Source of the DNA: Corynebacterium faecale
GTDB lineage: Bacteria; Actinomycetota; Actinomycetes; Mycobacteriales; Mycobacteriaceae
Assembly: GCF_030408735.1 (NCBI RefSeq)
Contig: NZ_CP047204.1
Coordinates: 2,542,001 to 2,606,000 of the forward strand
Direction of reading: 5' to 3'
DNA length: 64,000 nucleotides
Shown: positions 54,757 through 64,000 of the stretch, piece after piece
Numbering within the stretch: the first letter of the stretch is position 1
How the letters are laid out: every line of letters starts with the position of its first letter
The notes under the pieces: model-generated
Databases searched by the model: none
Told to the model about the DNA's origin: nothing
The model's input: only the letters and a program-made list of their open reading frames with translations
Made by a program: the position numbers and the translations under genes

Positions 54757-55817
54757 TGAAAAAAGCTTATCGACGCCCCACCCGCCGCACCGGTGCGGCT
54801 GCCTTGTCGGCCCTGCTCTCCGCGTCGCTTTTATCAGCGTGCATCGCCCCTGAGGTGCAGGAACCGGAAGCCTACCCGCGGGTCAACCCCGATGCAGGCC
54901 CGCCGCTGCCGCCGGGGTCCATCATCGAGGAACCCGGTCAGGTGGAGGCACGACCTGTCATCACCGACACCTGGGAGGGATCCCTCCGTCCCGATGACGC
55001 CGAGGCCAGGGATCGGGTGCCGGAGATCTACAAACGGGGCCGTCTCATCGTGGGTGTGGATCAGTCACAGAACCTGTTGAGTTTCCGGGATACCGTCACC
55101 GGCCAGTTGCGTGGTTTCGAGGTTCAGCTGGCCAAGGAGATCGCACGCGATATTTTCGGCAACCCCGAGGCGGTGGATTTCCGTTTCATCGATTCCGGTG
55201 ACCGTCTCCGTGCGCTGTCCCAGGGGGATGTGGATATTGTCATCCGCTCAATCTCGGTGACCGAGGATCGTGCCCGGCGGTTCGAATTCTCCACCCCTTA
55301 TTTCCGCACTCAGACCCGTCTTCTGGTCATGGATAATTCCGAGGTCCAGGGCATCAATGATCTCAATGCGCACACCGTCTGTGTGGCGGATGGTTCCACC
55401 GCCTTGCAGCACGCCCGTGCGATGGCACCTGCATCCGATATCATGCGCACCCGCAACTGGTCGGATTGTCTCATGGCTCTCCAACAGCAGCAGGCGCAGG
55501 CGATCCTGGGTGATGATGCCATCCTCTCGGGTATCGCATCGCAGGATCCTTATACCCGCATCCTGCCGTCCATCCTGGCCTGGGAGTCCTACGCCGTGGT
55601 GATCGCACCCAGCAGGGGCAGCAGGGACAGCAGCGGCCTGGTCCGGCAAGTGAACGCCACGATGGAGAGAATCCAGGCGGACACCACCTGGTGGTCCATG
55701 TTCAATGAGTGGTTCGGCCAGCATCTTTACACCTACGGCCCGCCATCGCTGCAGTACCGCCCGGAAGAAGAACCAGAGAATCCACCTGAAGAGGAAGGGG
55801 ACACAGATGTCGGATGA
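54756..55817 (+). CDS. glnH: GlnH, amino-acid-binding lipoprotein (PknG pathway)
   Basis: A 353-residue solute-binding protein. The signal peptide has an Arg-rich start and the lipobox LLSAC (Cys about 29), so it is a lipoprotein anchored outside the cytoplasmic membrane. The mature part has the class 3 binding-protein pattern (LIVGVDQSQNLLSFRD, LRGFEVQLAKEIARDIFG, VDIVIRSISVTEDRA, FSTPYF). The ATG overlaps the glnX stop by one base (TGATG). It presumably senses glutamate/aspartate and signals through GlnX to PknG. Copy 10 of the 11-mer lies at residues 4-7. Confidence 0.88.
   Translation: MKKAYRRPTRRTGAAALSALLSASLLSACIAPEVQEPEAYPRVNPDAGPPLPPGSIIEEPGQVEARPVITDTWEGSLRPDDAEARDRVPEIYKRGRLIVGVDQSQNLLSFRDTVTGQLRGFEVQLAKEIARDIFGNPEAVDFRFIDSGDRLRALSQGDVDIVIRSISVTEDRARRFEFSTPYFRTQTRLLVMDNSEVQGINDLNAHTVCVADGSTALQHARAMAPASDIMRTRNWSDCLMALQQQQAQAILGDDAILSGIASQDPYTRILPSILAWESYAVVIAPSRGSRDSSGLVRQVNATMERIQADTTWWSMFNEWFGQHLYTYGPPSLQYRPEEEPENPPEEEGDTDVG
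54765..54775 (+). repeat. GCTTATCGACG motif copy 10
   Basis: At the 5' end of glnH, read GCT-TAT-CGA-CGC (Ala-Tyr-Arg-Arg) within the signal-peptide n-region. 3' flank CCC. Confidence 0.75.
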
Positions 55818-58305
55818 CAGGGACCCAGCGGTGTCTCCAGCCACCGAGGCGGTGAAATTCGATCCTTTCGCCGACGATGATGATGACGTGGAGGAAGTCG
55901 AGCAGGCCATCGCTCCGCCGACAGAATCCGTGAAGTTTGATCCCTTCGCCGATGATGAGGACGACGAGGATGACTCCGATGATTTCCTGGGTGAGGGTCT
56001 GGATTATCTCCTGAGGGATCTGGATCAGATCCGTGCCACGCAGGGGCATTTCGTTCCGGAGGTCGCGGAATCCACTGATGCGACGGACCGGGACACAGAT
56101 TCCCCCACCGCTGCCACAGCGGCCACTCCCGGACTGGACCCTGCCGACCCGAGTGCACGTAGTCGTCGTGAAGCAATTTCGACGTTCCGCGAACGGCGCG
56201 GTATCAGGCGCCAGGCACGCGTGGTGGCTGACGGCATGGTGGAACTGCCGTTCATCACCCCGAAACCGGAGAGCGAACTCCTGATCGACCCGGCGGCCAA
56301 GCTCAAGCCGGGGATCAAACCGCCCCAGTTGGTGGCCGGGGACATTGTCGCCGACCAGTATGAGGTGCTGGGTGTCATCGCACACGGCGGCATGGGATGG
56401 ATCTACCTGGCCAATGACCTGAATGTGGCCAACCGCATCGTGGTGCTCAAGGGCATGATGGCCCAGGCCAGCATCCAGGATCAGGGCACCGCGGAGTCGG
56501 AACGTGCCTTCCTCGCCGACATCACCCACCCCGGGATCGTGAAGGCCTACAACTTCATCGATGATCCCCGGGTGCCCGGTGGGTTCATCGTGATGGAATA
56601 CGTCAACGGCCCCTCACTCAACGACCGGCGCAAACAGCAGGAGGACGGGGTGTTGAGCTTCGACCTGGCGATCGGTTATATCCTCGAGGTTCTGCCCGCC
56701 ATGGACTACCTGCATTCCCGCGGCGTGGTTTATAACGATCTCAAGCCGGAGAACATCATCGCCACCGAGGATCAGATCAAATTGATCGACCTCGGCGCGG
56801 TGTCCGGTATCGGAGCCTATGGGTATATCTATGGAACAAAGGGTTACCAGGCACCTGAGGTGTCCACGCATGGTCCCTCAGTGGCCTCCGATATCTACAC
56901 CATCGGCCGTACCCTGGCCGCGTTGACCATGAAGCTGCCCGTCGAGGATGGGGTGCTCAAACCCGGCACCCCATCACCGAATGACCAGCCTCTTTTGCGT
57001 CGCCACCTGTCCTTCTACCGGTTGTTGCAGCGCGCCACCGCAGAGAAACCAGAGGACCGTTTCAGCTCGGTGGCGGAGCTTCGTACCCAGCTCTTCGGCG
57101 TGCTCCGAGAGATCCTGGCTATCCGGGATGGCAGGCAGTTCCCCGCGCAGCACTCCCTGTTCTCCCCACAGCGAAGCACCTTCGGCACCAAACACATGGT
57201 GTTCCGCACCGATAAGCTCATCGACGGCATCGACCGCCAGGTGCGCATCACCTCACCCGAGATCGTCTCCGCGCTGCCGGTCCCACTGATCGACAGGTCT
57301 GACCCCGGGGCACGGATGCTCTCTGGTTCGTCCTACGCCGAAGCCTCAGAAACGCTGGAGACACTGCGCACCTCCATGGAGGACTCCCAGTATCACAACT
57401 CCATAGAGATTCCGCTCGGGGTGGTCCGGGCACTCCTGGATCTCGGATTCACCACCGAAGCCCTCGCGTGGTTGGAGACGCTGAGGGAACGCATGGGCCG
57501 GGACTGGCGCCACCAGTGGTTCTCCGGCATCACCCACCTGCTTCTCGACGACTACGTCACCGCCCAGGAGTTCTTCTACACCGTGCTCACCATTCTGCCC
57601 GGCGAAGCTGCCCCCAAGCTTGCTCTCGCCGCAGTGGATGAGTTGATCCTCCAACAACAGGGATACGAGAACACCGCGTTGTTGCCGCCGGCACTCGCCA
57701 GCGCAACAGCAACCCTGGGCACCGATTTTGAGAACATGGACGTCCACACCTTCGACGGTCTCGGGGAAACCTGGTCCCACATCACCACGGAACCCACGAT
57801 CCTGCGGTTCCATTCGCTGCGCCTCTACGCCCTGGTGTGGGCGACCAACCCCACCACGGTGTCCTCCGCCTTCGGCCTCGCGCGTCAGCTCATGGCGGAA
57901 AACCAGGTCGAGCTGGCGGTGCAGTCGCTGGACAAGCTGTCCCAGGCCTCACGTCATCACCGCATGGCCACCCTCACCACCATCATGCTGCTGGTCAGTT
58001 CCAACCTGAGCGAATCCCGTATCCGCCGCGCCGCACGCCGGCTTTCTGAGATCCCCACCAATGAACCACGATTCAACCAGATCAAAATTGCCGTGATGTC
58101 CGCCGGACTGACCTGGCTGCGTGACAGTGGTCTGCGTGCGTCCGCATCACCGAACCCGCTGTTTGAGTATCCCTTCTCCCAACGGGGTCTGCGTGAGGGG
58201 ATCTCCGAGGCGTTGAGGGTGCAGGCCAGATCCGCCCCCTTCGCCCGCCACCGCTATGCGCTGGTGGACATGGCCAATGCGGTCCGCCCGTTCACCTGGT
58301 TCTGA
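55807..58305 (+). CDS. pknG: Serine/threonine protein kinase PknG
   Basis: An 832-residue soluble kinase that in corynebacteria phosphorylates OdhI and thereby relieves inhibition of 2-oxoglutarate dehydrogenase. The start ATG overlaps glnH by 11 bases. Residues 1-120 are acidic and disordered, with VKFDPFADD repeated at 16-24 and 42-50. The kinase domain (about 185-470) has the glycine loop AHGGMGWIY, Lys215 (VVLKG), catalytic VVYNDLKPEN (Asp311 with YND instead of HRD) and IDLG (327-330, DFG variant). The C-terminal half is the TPR-rich region of the PknG family. No CxxC rubredoxin pair precedes the kinase domain, unlike mycobacterial PknG. Confidence 0.94.
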   Translation: MSDDRDPAVSPATEAVKFDPFADDDDDVEEVEQAIAPPTESVKFDPFADDEDDEDDSDDFLGEGLDYLLRDLDQIRATQGHFVPEVAESTDATDRDTDSPTAATAATPGLDPADPSARSRREAISTFRERRGIRRQARVVADGMVELPFITPKPESELLIDPAAKLKPGIKPPQLVAGDIVADQYEVLGVIAHGGMGWIYLANDLNVANRIVVLKGMMAQASIQDQGTAESERAFLADITHPGIVKAYNFIDDPRVPGGFIVMEYVNGPSLNDRRKQQEDGVLSFDLAIGYILEVLPAMDYLHSRGVVYNDLKPENIIATEDQIKLIDLGAVSGIGAYGYIYGTKGYQAPEVSTHGPSVASDIYTIGRTLAALTMKLPVEDGVLKPGTPSPNDQPLLRRHLSFYRLLQRATAEKPEDRFSSVAELRTQLFGVLREILAIRDGRQFPAQHSLFSPQRSTFGTKHMVFRTDKLIDGIDRQVRITSPEIVSALPVPLIDRSDPGARMLSGSSYAEASETLETLRTSMEDSQYHNSIEIPLGVVRALLDLGFTTEALAWLETLRERMGRDWRHQWFSGITHLLLDDYVTAQEFFYTVLTILPGEAAPKLALAAVDELILQQQGYENTALLPPALASATATLGTDFENMDVHTFDGLGETWSHITTEPTILRFHSLRLYALVWATNPTTVSSAFGLARQLMAENQVELAVQSLDKLSQASRHHRMATLTTIMLLVSSNLSESRIRRAARRLSEIPTNEPRFNQIKIAVMSAGLTWLRDSGLRASASPNPLFEYPFSQRGLREGISEALRVQARSAPFARHRYALVDMANAVRPFTWF

Positions 58306-58322
58306 CCTTCATCTGACAAGCA

Positions 58323-58385
58323 GAATGCCCCTCACCGACGGCTGGTTCTGCTGTGTTGCAGACCAACCGTCGGTGAGGGGCATTC
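58323..58385. terminator. Bidirectional terminator, pknG / ackA
   Basis: A nearly perfect 19-bp stem (GAATGCCCCTCACCGACGG with its complement) around a 25-base region that contains further pairs, between convergent genes. Confidence 0.85.
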
Positions 58386-58412
58386 AGTGTCAGTGGGATG
58401 TGGCTGAGCAGT

Positions 58413-59609
58413 CTAATCTGCGAACTTCACCGCGTAACGGGCGATCGCCAGCTCCTCATTGGTCGGAATGACAAAAACCTTGACGGTGGAGTCATCCGTG
58501 GAGATCAGGCGGGGACCATCATTGGGGAGCTTGTTGCGCTCCGGGTCCACCTTGATGCCGTACATCTCCAGGTGTGCCAGGGCGTCCTCGCGGACGAACT
58601 GGGCGTTCTCACCCACACCCGCGGTGAACACCAGGCAGTCAACTCTGCCGAGGGCCACCATGTAGGAACCAAGGTAGCGACGCAGCTGATGGATGTAGAT
58701 GTTGTAGGCGGACCAGGCATCCTGATCGCCATCTTCGATCATCTGGTGCAGCTCACGGAAGTCATTGACTCCGGACAGACCCTTGACTCCGGACTTCTTA
58801 TTCATGAGGTTGTCGATCTCATCGATGCTCATGTTGGCATTGCGGGCGAGGTGGAACACCACGCCCGGGTCGATATCACCGGTGCGGGTACCCATGACCA
58901 GACCGGCCAGCGGGGTCATTCCCATGGAGGTGTCAACCGCCACGCCGCCCTGGACAGCGGCCATGGAAGCACCATTGCCCAGGTGGAAGGTGATGGTGTT
59001 GATCTCATCAGCTGGCTTATCAATCAACTCCACGACCCGCTGGGAGACATACTCGTGGGAGGTGCCGTGGAAACCGTAGCGGCGGACACCGTATTCTGCC
59101 GCGACATCCTTGTTGATGGCGTAGAGCGCCGCCGCCGGTGGCAGTGAATTGAAGAAGCCGGTGTCGAAGACGGCAACGTGTGGCACATCCGGCAGGATCT
59201 TTCGGGCAACCTCAATGCCATCGAGGTTGGCGGGGTTGTGCAACGGTGCCAGCGGAATCAGATCCCGGATCATCTCCACGATCTCATCGGTGATCAACTC
59301 CGGTGCGGAGAACAGGATGCCACCATGGACCACGCGGTGACCGACGGCCACGATATCCACCTGGGAGGGGCCGCAACCGTGCTCCGTCATCAGGTCGAAG
59401 GACGTGGAAAGACCCTCGGCGTGATTGGCAATGGGGGTTTCCTTGACGATCTTCTCACCCTCGATCTTGAGGATGATCCGGCCCATGGGCTCACCGATCT
59501 GCTCCACCAGCCCGGACACGTACGGGTCATCGGTGGCGTGGTTCTTCGGATCAACGAGCTGGAACTTGATCGACGAGGAACCGGAGTTCAATACGAGTGC
59601 TAGTGCCAT
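58413..59609 (-). CDS. ackA: Acetate kinase
   Basis: A 398-residue kinase interconverting acetyl phosphate + ADP and acetate + ATP. The N-terminus [20 protein letters not shown] holds the family signature (LVLNxGSSSIKF). The second signature [19 protein letters not shown] and [10 protein letters not shown] follow. Start at 59609 with GGAGG upstream, in the tail of pta. A longer frame to 59681 is not used. It is encoded four bases after pta, the usual acetate activation operon. Confidence 0.95.
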   Translation of the reverse strand: MALALVLNSGSSSIKFQLVDPKNHATDDPYVSGLVEQIGEPMGRIILKIEGEKIVKETPIANHAEGLSTSFDLMTEHGCGPSQVDIVAVGHRVVHGGILFSAPELITDEIVEMIRDLIPLAPLHNPANLDGIEVARKILPDVPHVAVFDTGFFNSLPPAAALYAINKDVAAEYGVRRYGFHGTSHEYVSQRVVELIDKPADEINTITFHLGNGASMAAVQGGVAVDTSMGMTPLAGLVMGTRTGDIDPGVVFHLARNANMSIDEIDNLMNKKSGVKGLSGVNDFRELHQMIEDGDQDAWSAYNIYIHQLRRYLGSYMVALGRVDCLVFTAGVGENAQFVREDALAHLEMYGIKVDPERNKLPNDGPRLISTDDSTVKVFVIPTNEELAIARYAVKFAD

Positions 59610-59613
59610 GGTT

Positions 59614-60996
59614 TTACTTGCCTCCGGCTTGAATGGCGGTGATTGCGACGGTGTTGACGATGTCAGGGACGGTGGCGCCACGGGACAGATCGTTGACGGG
59701 CTTGTTCAAGCCCTGGAGGATCGGACCGACAGCGAGTGCATGCCCGGTGCGCTGAGCAGTCTTGTAGCCGATGTTGCCGGCTTCCAGATCCGGGAAGATG
59801 AAGACATTCGCATGTCCCGCAACATCGGAATCCGGCATCTTTTTCTTAGCCACACCCGGGTCAACGGCGGCATCGAACTGGAGGGGGCCATCCACCTTGA
59901 GCTCCGGCGCGAGACGGCGGGCCTCTGCCAGTGCATCAATCGCACGATCCACATCAGGTCCGGTGCCGGAGTTGCCGGTGGAATACGAGAGGATGGCCAC
60001 GCGGGGATCAATGCCGAACTGGGCTGCAGTCTGGGCAGAGACCACGGCGATTTCTCCGAGCTGCTCAGCGGTCGGGTTCGGATTCACGGCGCAGTCACCG
60101 AAAGCCCAGAGCCGGCCACGGAGCACCATGAGGAAGATCGAGGACACCACAGAGGCTTCGGGAACGGTCTTGATGATCTGGAAACTCGGCTTGATGGTGT
60201 GAGCGGTGGTGTTCGCGGCACCGGACACCATTCCATCGGCGTCACCGTTGTGCACCATCATCGTGCCGAAGTAGGAGATATCCTTCATCGTCTCACGGGC
60301 CTGCTCAATCGTGATGCCCTTGGCCTTGCGAAGTTCCATGAACTGCTCCGCAAACTCCTCCGCCTTGGGGTCGGTCAGAGGATTGATCAGGTAGGCCTTG
60401 TTCAGGTTGAGGCCGAGTTCGGTGGCACGCTCCTGGATCTGCTCAGGATCTCCGAGAATGCTGATCTCGCAGATATCCCTCTCCAGAAGCTGGTGGGCGG
60501 CCATGAGGATGCGGTCATCATCACCCTCGGGGAGCACGATGTGGGACTGTTCCGTGCGGGCACGCTTGAGCAGCCAGTTCTCAAAAAGTGCGGCGCTCAT
60601 GACCGGCTCGAGGGAACCGTTGTTGCGCACGGTCCTCTTCAACTGATCGGGCTTTTCCTCCTCCTCAGCGGTGAAGGCCGCAGCCACCACTGCACCCACA
60701 TTCTTGGCCTGGGTGCGGGCGAGGCTGACGTGAGCACCGCGTCGATCTACCAGCAGGAGCATCGGGATACCGAGTGCAGCGGCAACCTGCGCATCGAAGT
60801 GAGCATTGCCCGCGCCGACGATGAGAGCGGGACCATCCGCGAGGAGATCTGCTGCGAGAACCTTGGACATGTCGAATTCATCTCCGTGAATCTCGACGAG
60901 TCGTACTTCAAGATCCTGCGCCAACGCTTTCAGATCAAAACCATCAAAGCTCCGGTTAACCGTGGTGATCAGGGCCGATGTTGGGGTGTCAGACAT
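59614..60996 (-). CDS. pta: Phosphate acetyltransferase
   Basis: A 460-residue enzyme making acetyl phosphate from acetyl-CoA and phosphate, and the reverse. The N-terminal 120 residues are a degenerate regulatory domain; the C-terminal PTA domain has [17 protein letters not shown] and [17 protein letters not shown] motifs. The ATG at 60996 has AAAGGCG upstream; an ORF start at 61068 would be far too early. It is the first gene of pta-ackA. Confidence 0.95.
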   Translation of the reverse strand: MSDTPTSALITTVNRSFDGFDLKALAQDLEVRLVEIHGDEFDMSKVLAADLLADGPALIVGAGNAHFDAQVAAALGIPMLLLVDRRGAHVSLARTQAKNVGAVVAAAFTAEEEEKPDQLKRTVRNNGSLEPVMSAALFENWLLKRARTEQSHIVLPEGDDDRILMAAHQLLERDICEISILGDPEQIQERATELGLNLNKAYLINPLTDPKAEEFAEQFMELRKAKGITIEQARETMKDISYFGTMMVHNGDADGMVSGAANTTAHTIKPSFQIIKTVPEASVVSSIFLMVLRGRLWAFGDCAVNPNPTAEQLGEIAVVSAQTAAQFGIDPRVAILSYSTGNSGTGPDVDRAIDALAEARRLAPELKVDGPLQFDAAVDPGVAKKKMPDSDVAGHANVFIFPDLEAGNIGYKTAQRTGHALAVGPILQGLNKPVNDLSRGATVPDIVNTVAITAIQAGGK

Positions 60997-61524
60997 GCAT
61001 CGCCTTTCTACTATCAACGTGGAAAGACAGCTTCGACAGCAGCCTTTCACACCTGTGCCGTTAAGCACTCATGGCAAGTGTTGTGATTCTTCGCATAGTT
61101 TAGCGCCGTTGGCTCCCAACCACATCACTGATTGAATCTTTTTCTTTCATATCACCTACCTGCAGGTTTTCCATAGGCGCATGAGCTGCACAAACTGCCC
61201 ATCTTCACAAAAACAAAATTTGCGTGTTATAAGTTGCGAAGATGGTTTTGCGAAGTTTTAGATGTCATTTTCACCCCCTCTGACACCACCCGACCCACCC
61301 CACATCGTGCGCCAGGCGCACAACGATGGGGCGACCCCACGGACCAGAGGGGCTCCCGCTGCGGTCAACAAACCGCCCACTTCTTTATAAGCACCGGAAA
61401 AGTACGTAACATGAAGGGTTGATAGCCTCTCGGGCCGCCCGCCACCATTGATGGAGGGCGGTCGCCCATCGCCCCGACCGGCGCTGGGATTGTCTCAACC
61501 ACTTGTGAAGGAATAGAACTGTCT
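60997..61524. promoter_or_regulatory. Divergent regulatory region pta / fprA
   Basis: A 528-base non-coding region. At 61234-61241 and 61248-61255 there is a direct repeat TTGCGAAG with 14-base period. The second copy lies in GTTTTGCGAAGTTTTAG (61245-61261), close to the RamB motif (AAAACTTTGCAAA). RamB is known to control pta-ackA in C. glutamicum. Nearer fprA, a hairpin CCGCCC/GGGCGG (about 61436-61468) precedes the start. No ORF with signals is found. Confidence 0.45.
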
Positions 61525-62892
61525 ATGTCTCGCCCTCTGCGCGTCGCTGTTGTTGGCGCTGGCCCAGCCGGAATCTACGCATCCGATCTGTTGATGAAAT
61601 CCGATCAGGAGGTTCAGATTGATCTCTTCGAGCGTATGCCAGCCCCGTTCGGCCTGATCCGCTATGGTGTCGCCCCGGATCACCCACGCATCAAGGGCAT
61701 CGTGAAGTCCCTGCACAACGTCCTGGACAAGGAACAACTGCGGCTTCTCGGAAATATCGAGATCGGCAGGGATATCACTGTTGATGAGTTGCGCGAGTTC
61801 TATGATGCGATCATCTTCTCCACCGGCGCCACCGGTGACCAGGACCTGCGGGTGAAGGGCGCTGAGCTGGAAGGATCATGGGGCGCAGGCGAATTCGTCG
61901 GTTTCTACGATGGCAACCCGGACTTTGAGCGGTCCTGGGACCTCAGCGCAGAGAAGGTCGCTGTCATCGGAGTGGGCAATGTCGCCCTCGATGTCGCGCG
62001 CATCCTGGCCAAGACCGGTGATGAACTCAAGGTGACCGAGATCCCGGATAATGTCTACGAATCCCTGTCCAAGAACCAGGCGAAGGAGATCCATGTCTTC
62101 GGCCGACGTGGTCCCGCCCAGGCCAAGTTCACCCCGATGGAGCTCAAGGAGCTGGACCACTCCCCCACCATCGAGGTCATTGTGAACCCCGAGGACATTG
62201 ATTACGATGCCGCCTCCGAGGCAGCACGACGCGAGTCCAAGTCCCAGGACCTGGTCTGCCAGACACTGGAGCAGTACGCGATCCGCGACCCCAAGGGCGC
62301 ACCACACAAGCTGTTCATCCACTTCTTCGAATCCCCGGTGGAGATCCTGGGCGAGGACGGCAAGGTTGTCGGCCTGAAAACCGAACGCACCCAGCTCGAC
62401 GGCAACGGTGGCGTCACCGGCACCGGAGAGTTCACCACCTGGGATGTCCAGGCGGTCTACCGCGCCGTGGGTTACCGTTCCGACGCGGTCCAGGATGTGC
62501 CTTTCGACGCTGAGCGCGCAGTGATCCCCAACGATGGCGGTCGCGTGCTCGACCCATCAACCGGTGCGCCGGTTACCAGCCTGTACGCCACCGGCTGGAT
62601 CAAGCGAGGCCCCATCGGCCTGATCGGAAACACCAAATCCGATGCCAAGGAGACCACCGAGATGCTCCTGGCGGATGTCGCGGCCGGTTCCCTGCCTGCT
62701 CCGGCGAACCCCTCGGCCGATGCCATCATCGAGTTGCTTGATGATCGCAAGGTCCCTTACACCACCTGGGATGGCTGGCACCTGCTGGATGCAGCTGAGC
62801 GCAAAGCCGGTGAAGCAGAAGGCCGCGAACGCAAGAAGGTCGTGGACTGGAATGACATGGTCCGTTTCGCCCGCCCGGAGTACGAGATCTAG
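61525..62892 (+). CDS. fprA: Ferredoxin/adrenodoxin-type NADP+ reductase FprA
   Basis: A 455-residue flavoprotein moving electrons between NADPH and ferredoxin. FAD-binding VAVVGAGPAGIYASDLL (GxGxxG) at residues 8-24; APFGLIRYGVAPDHP, the adrenodoxin-reductase family motif, follows; the NADPH site is VIGVGNVALDVARILA. The C-terminal TGWIKRGPIGLIGNTKSDA is also typical of the family (mycobacterial FprA). It starts 16 bases after a GAAGGA-like Shine-Dalgarno region. Confidence 0.92.
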   Translation: MSRPLRVAVVGAGPAGIYASDLLMKSDQEVQIDLFERMPAPFGLIRYGVAPDHPRIKGIVKSLHNVLDKEQLRLLGNIEIGRDITVDELREFYDAIIFSTGATGDQDLRVKGAELEGSWGAGEFVGFYDGNPDFERSWDLSAEKVAVIGVGNVALDVARILAKTGDELKVTEIPDNVYESLSKNQAKEIHVFGRRGPAQAKFTPMELKELDHSPTIEVIVNPEDIDYDAASEAARRESKSQDLVCQTLEQYAIRDPKGAPHKLFIHFFESPVEILGEDGKVVGLKTERTQLDGNGGVTGTGEFTTWDVQAVYRAVGYRSDAVQDVPFDAERAVIPNDGGRVLDPSTGAPVTSLYATGWIKRGPIGLIGNTKSDAKETTEMLLADVAAGSLPAPANPSADAIIELLDDRKVPYTTWDGWHLLDAAERKAGEAEGRERKKVVDWNDMVRFARPEYEI

Positions 62893-62941
62893 GCAGCCCC
62901 GACCCCAACCCATGCCGGTGATGCGATAAAAGTCTCTGACC

Positions 62942-63012
62942 CGGCAGGATGTTACTTGATACATCAAATACTTGGACTCTGAGCAAGTCGGCTACGGGAG
63001 CCGATCCTGCTG
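62942..63012 (+). promoter_or_regulatory. Structured intergenic element after fprA
   Basis: TCGGCT-ACGGG-AGCCGA hairpin (62988-63004), extended outward by AGCAAG with TCCTGCT (one mismatch). The same right arm can alternatively pair with CGGCAGGAT at 62942-62950 (ATCCTGCTG at 63004-63012). No T-run follows, so it is not an ordinary terminator. Confidence 0.4.
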
Positions 63013-63094
63013 GGGCGTGTACAGGGGCGAATGTATTTTATTCTCCCCTTCACTCCAAGTGCCCTTTCCGGCTCAGACACGTTAGTATTTGGCC

Positions 63095-63631
63095 ATGACC
63101 CGTTACTTTGCTGTTTCCAACATTTCGGACTTGAGTTCCCTCGAGCTGCACAAATTGTACAAGCTCCGTGTTGATGTGTTTGTTCACGAGCAGAAGACCC
63201 CATACGCGGAGATCGAGGACGTCGATGCCGCCAACACCACCCACCACATCCTTGCCTGGCAGCGCCGCACCGACGGCATCAGCGCCCTTGACGGCTGCGC
63301 CCGCCTGATCCCCACCACCGTCTCCGAGGTTGCGGCCACCACCGGTGCCACCCTTGAGCTTGACGACGCCCCCCTGTCCCAGCTCGGTCGCCTCGCCGTG
63401 ACCAGGGATTCCCGCGGAACAGGACTCTCCGAGGAGATCATGCAGAACTCACTGCGCCTAGCCTACGAGCAGTTCCCGGAGCAGGATGTCATCCTCACCG
63501 CCCAGGAGCCACTGAAGAAGTTCTACGAGGGCTTCGGTTTCACCGTCTGCGGATCCCTCTTTGACGATGCCGGTGTCCCTCACCTCCCCATGCTGCTCAA
63601 GGCTGCTGATCTGGTGAAGTTCGCCAACTAG
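63095..63631 (+). CDS. GNAT N-acetyltransferase, ElaA-like
   Basis: A 178-residue acetyltransferase. It begins MTRYFAVSNISDLSSLELHK and matches the ElaA pattern: LYKLRVDVFVHEQ (R-V-x-VFV-EQ), acetyl-CoA loop VTRDSRGTGLSEEIMQNSL (R-x-x-G-x-G), and LTAQEPLKKFYEGFGF. Substrate unknown. A -10-like TAGTAT lies six bases before the ATG at 63095, suggesting leaderless expression; the upstream ATG at 63089 is less likely. It ends in convergent overlap with the next gene. Confidence 0.85.
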   Translation: MTRYFAVSNISDLSSLELHKLYKLRVDVFVHEQKTPYAEIEDVDAANTTHHILAWQRRTDGISALDGCARLIPTTVSEVAATTGATLELDDAPLSQLGRLAVTRDSRGTGLSEEIMQNSLRLAYEQFPEQDVILTAQEPLKKFYEGFGFTVCGSLFDDAGVPHLPMLLKAADLVKFAN

Positions 63632-64000
63632 TCGCCCACCCCGACGGCATCCGCACTCACCCAGAATTCCTCCCCGCTGCGGGTGAGGAAAGTGAGTCGG
63701 GTGCCATTGTTGTACACGGTCAGATGATCAAGGACCAGTGCTTTCGGCGCACCCACCAGTTGTCGCGCCAGATAAACATCAAGGCCGGGGTTGGATCCCC
63801 TCGCGCCTACAAGCTCAACATGCTCCTCGGATAATGCGAACTGCACGAGGTTGAGTGAGCCTTCCCATAACGATGGTCCATAGGACTGGCAGAAGAATGC
63901 TGTCTCATCCGGTGGTTCGTGGAAACATGCCACCTCCTGCCCATCGGCGAAACTAAAAACGGGTGTCGGAGAGAATACCTGTGTGACCCCATCTCCGGTC
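63628..64000 (-). CDS. Unknown protein, 5' end beyond window
   Basis: The reverse strand is open from the window edge to a stop at 63628-63630, 123 codons, overlapping the acetyltransferase stop by three bases. A GTG at 63933 is only an internal possible start. The visible part contains VFSFADGQEVACFHEP, LWEGSLNLVQFALSEEHVELVGARG, LDVYLARQLVGAPKALVLDHLTVYNN and a C-terminal TRLTFLTRSGEEFWVSADA. It is beta-rich and soluble. I do not recognise the family. Confidence 0.6.
   Translation of the reverse strand, partial: TGDGVTQVFSPTPVFSFADGQEVACFHEPPDETAFFCQSYGPSLWEGSLNLVQFALSEEHVELVGARGSNPGLDVYLARQLVGAPKALVLDHLTVYNNGTRLTFLTRSGEEFWVSADAVGVGD

Overview
The window is chromosomal DNA of a high-GC Corynebacterium, most like C. 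efficiens. Three things point there: the 45-residue PorA and 57-residue PorH cell-wall channel proteins directly downstream of an orphan groEL2; the glnX-glnH-pknG, ackA-pta and fprA neighbourhoods, which follow the C. glutamicum gene order as I remember it; and CIRCE elements in front of groEL2. I see no prophage, transposase, CRISPR array, rRNA or tRNA. The region looks like core genome with uniform composition.

Layout. 1-2.1 kb: tilS (cut by the window edge) and a PBP4-type carboxypeptidase. 2.2-6.3 kb: inorganic pyrophosphatase, then a tightly coupled reverse-strand operon DUF4178-DUF2617-DUF4247-DUF350-membrane spermidine-synthase-like protein. 6.4-11.4 kb: a rhodanese, an intergenic inverted-repeat cluster, a MarR regulator and a 1293-residue Pls/PosA-like single-module NRPS. 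11.4-15.1 kb: PPK2 polyphosphate kinase, porA, porH and groEL2 with two CIRCE operators. 15.2-31.5 kb: a nine-gene, one-strand operon with overlapping or abutting junctions. It encodes a tubulin-like protein, a TRAFAC-type GTPase, a GAP1-like protein, two von Willebrand A proteins, membrane proteins with FG-rich tails and two large proteins of unknown fold. This is the best candidate for an undescribed system. 31.8-34.1 kb: an M20 peptidase and an orphan LeuA-regulatory-domain protein behind a structured leader with a leaderless micro-ORF. 34.4-40.9 kb: a complete Mrp antiporter operon (A/B fused, C, D, E, F, G). 41.1-49.0 kb: alpha/beta-fold protein, glutamate-cysteine-ligase-like enzyme, LytR_C protein, DUF3263, peptide deformylase, GNAT, exonuclease III, cardiolipin synthase and an MFS exporter. 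49.3-52.8 kb: Na/Pi cotransporter, ABC exporter pair and a Nudix hydrolase. 53.1-58.3 kb: glnX-glnH-pknG, a glutamate-sensing kinase pathway. 58.4-61.0 kb: pta-ackA. 61.5-64.0 kb: FprA reductase, an ElaA-like GNAT and a partial unknown gene.

The most striking unexplained signal is an 11-mer, GCTTATCGACG. I find ten exact copies (five per strand) where chance predicts far fewer than one. Nine lie in coding sequence in several reading frames, some forcing rare codons, and one lies intergenically at the xthA promoter. This is a DNA-level motif, not a protein motif.

Many genes have a -10-like hexamer only 6-7 bases before the start codon, which fits the frequent leaderless transcription known in corynebacteria. 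All calls come from reading the sequence and remembered family motifs; no database search was run.
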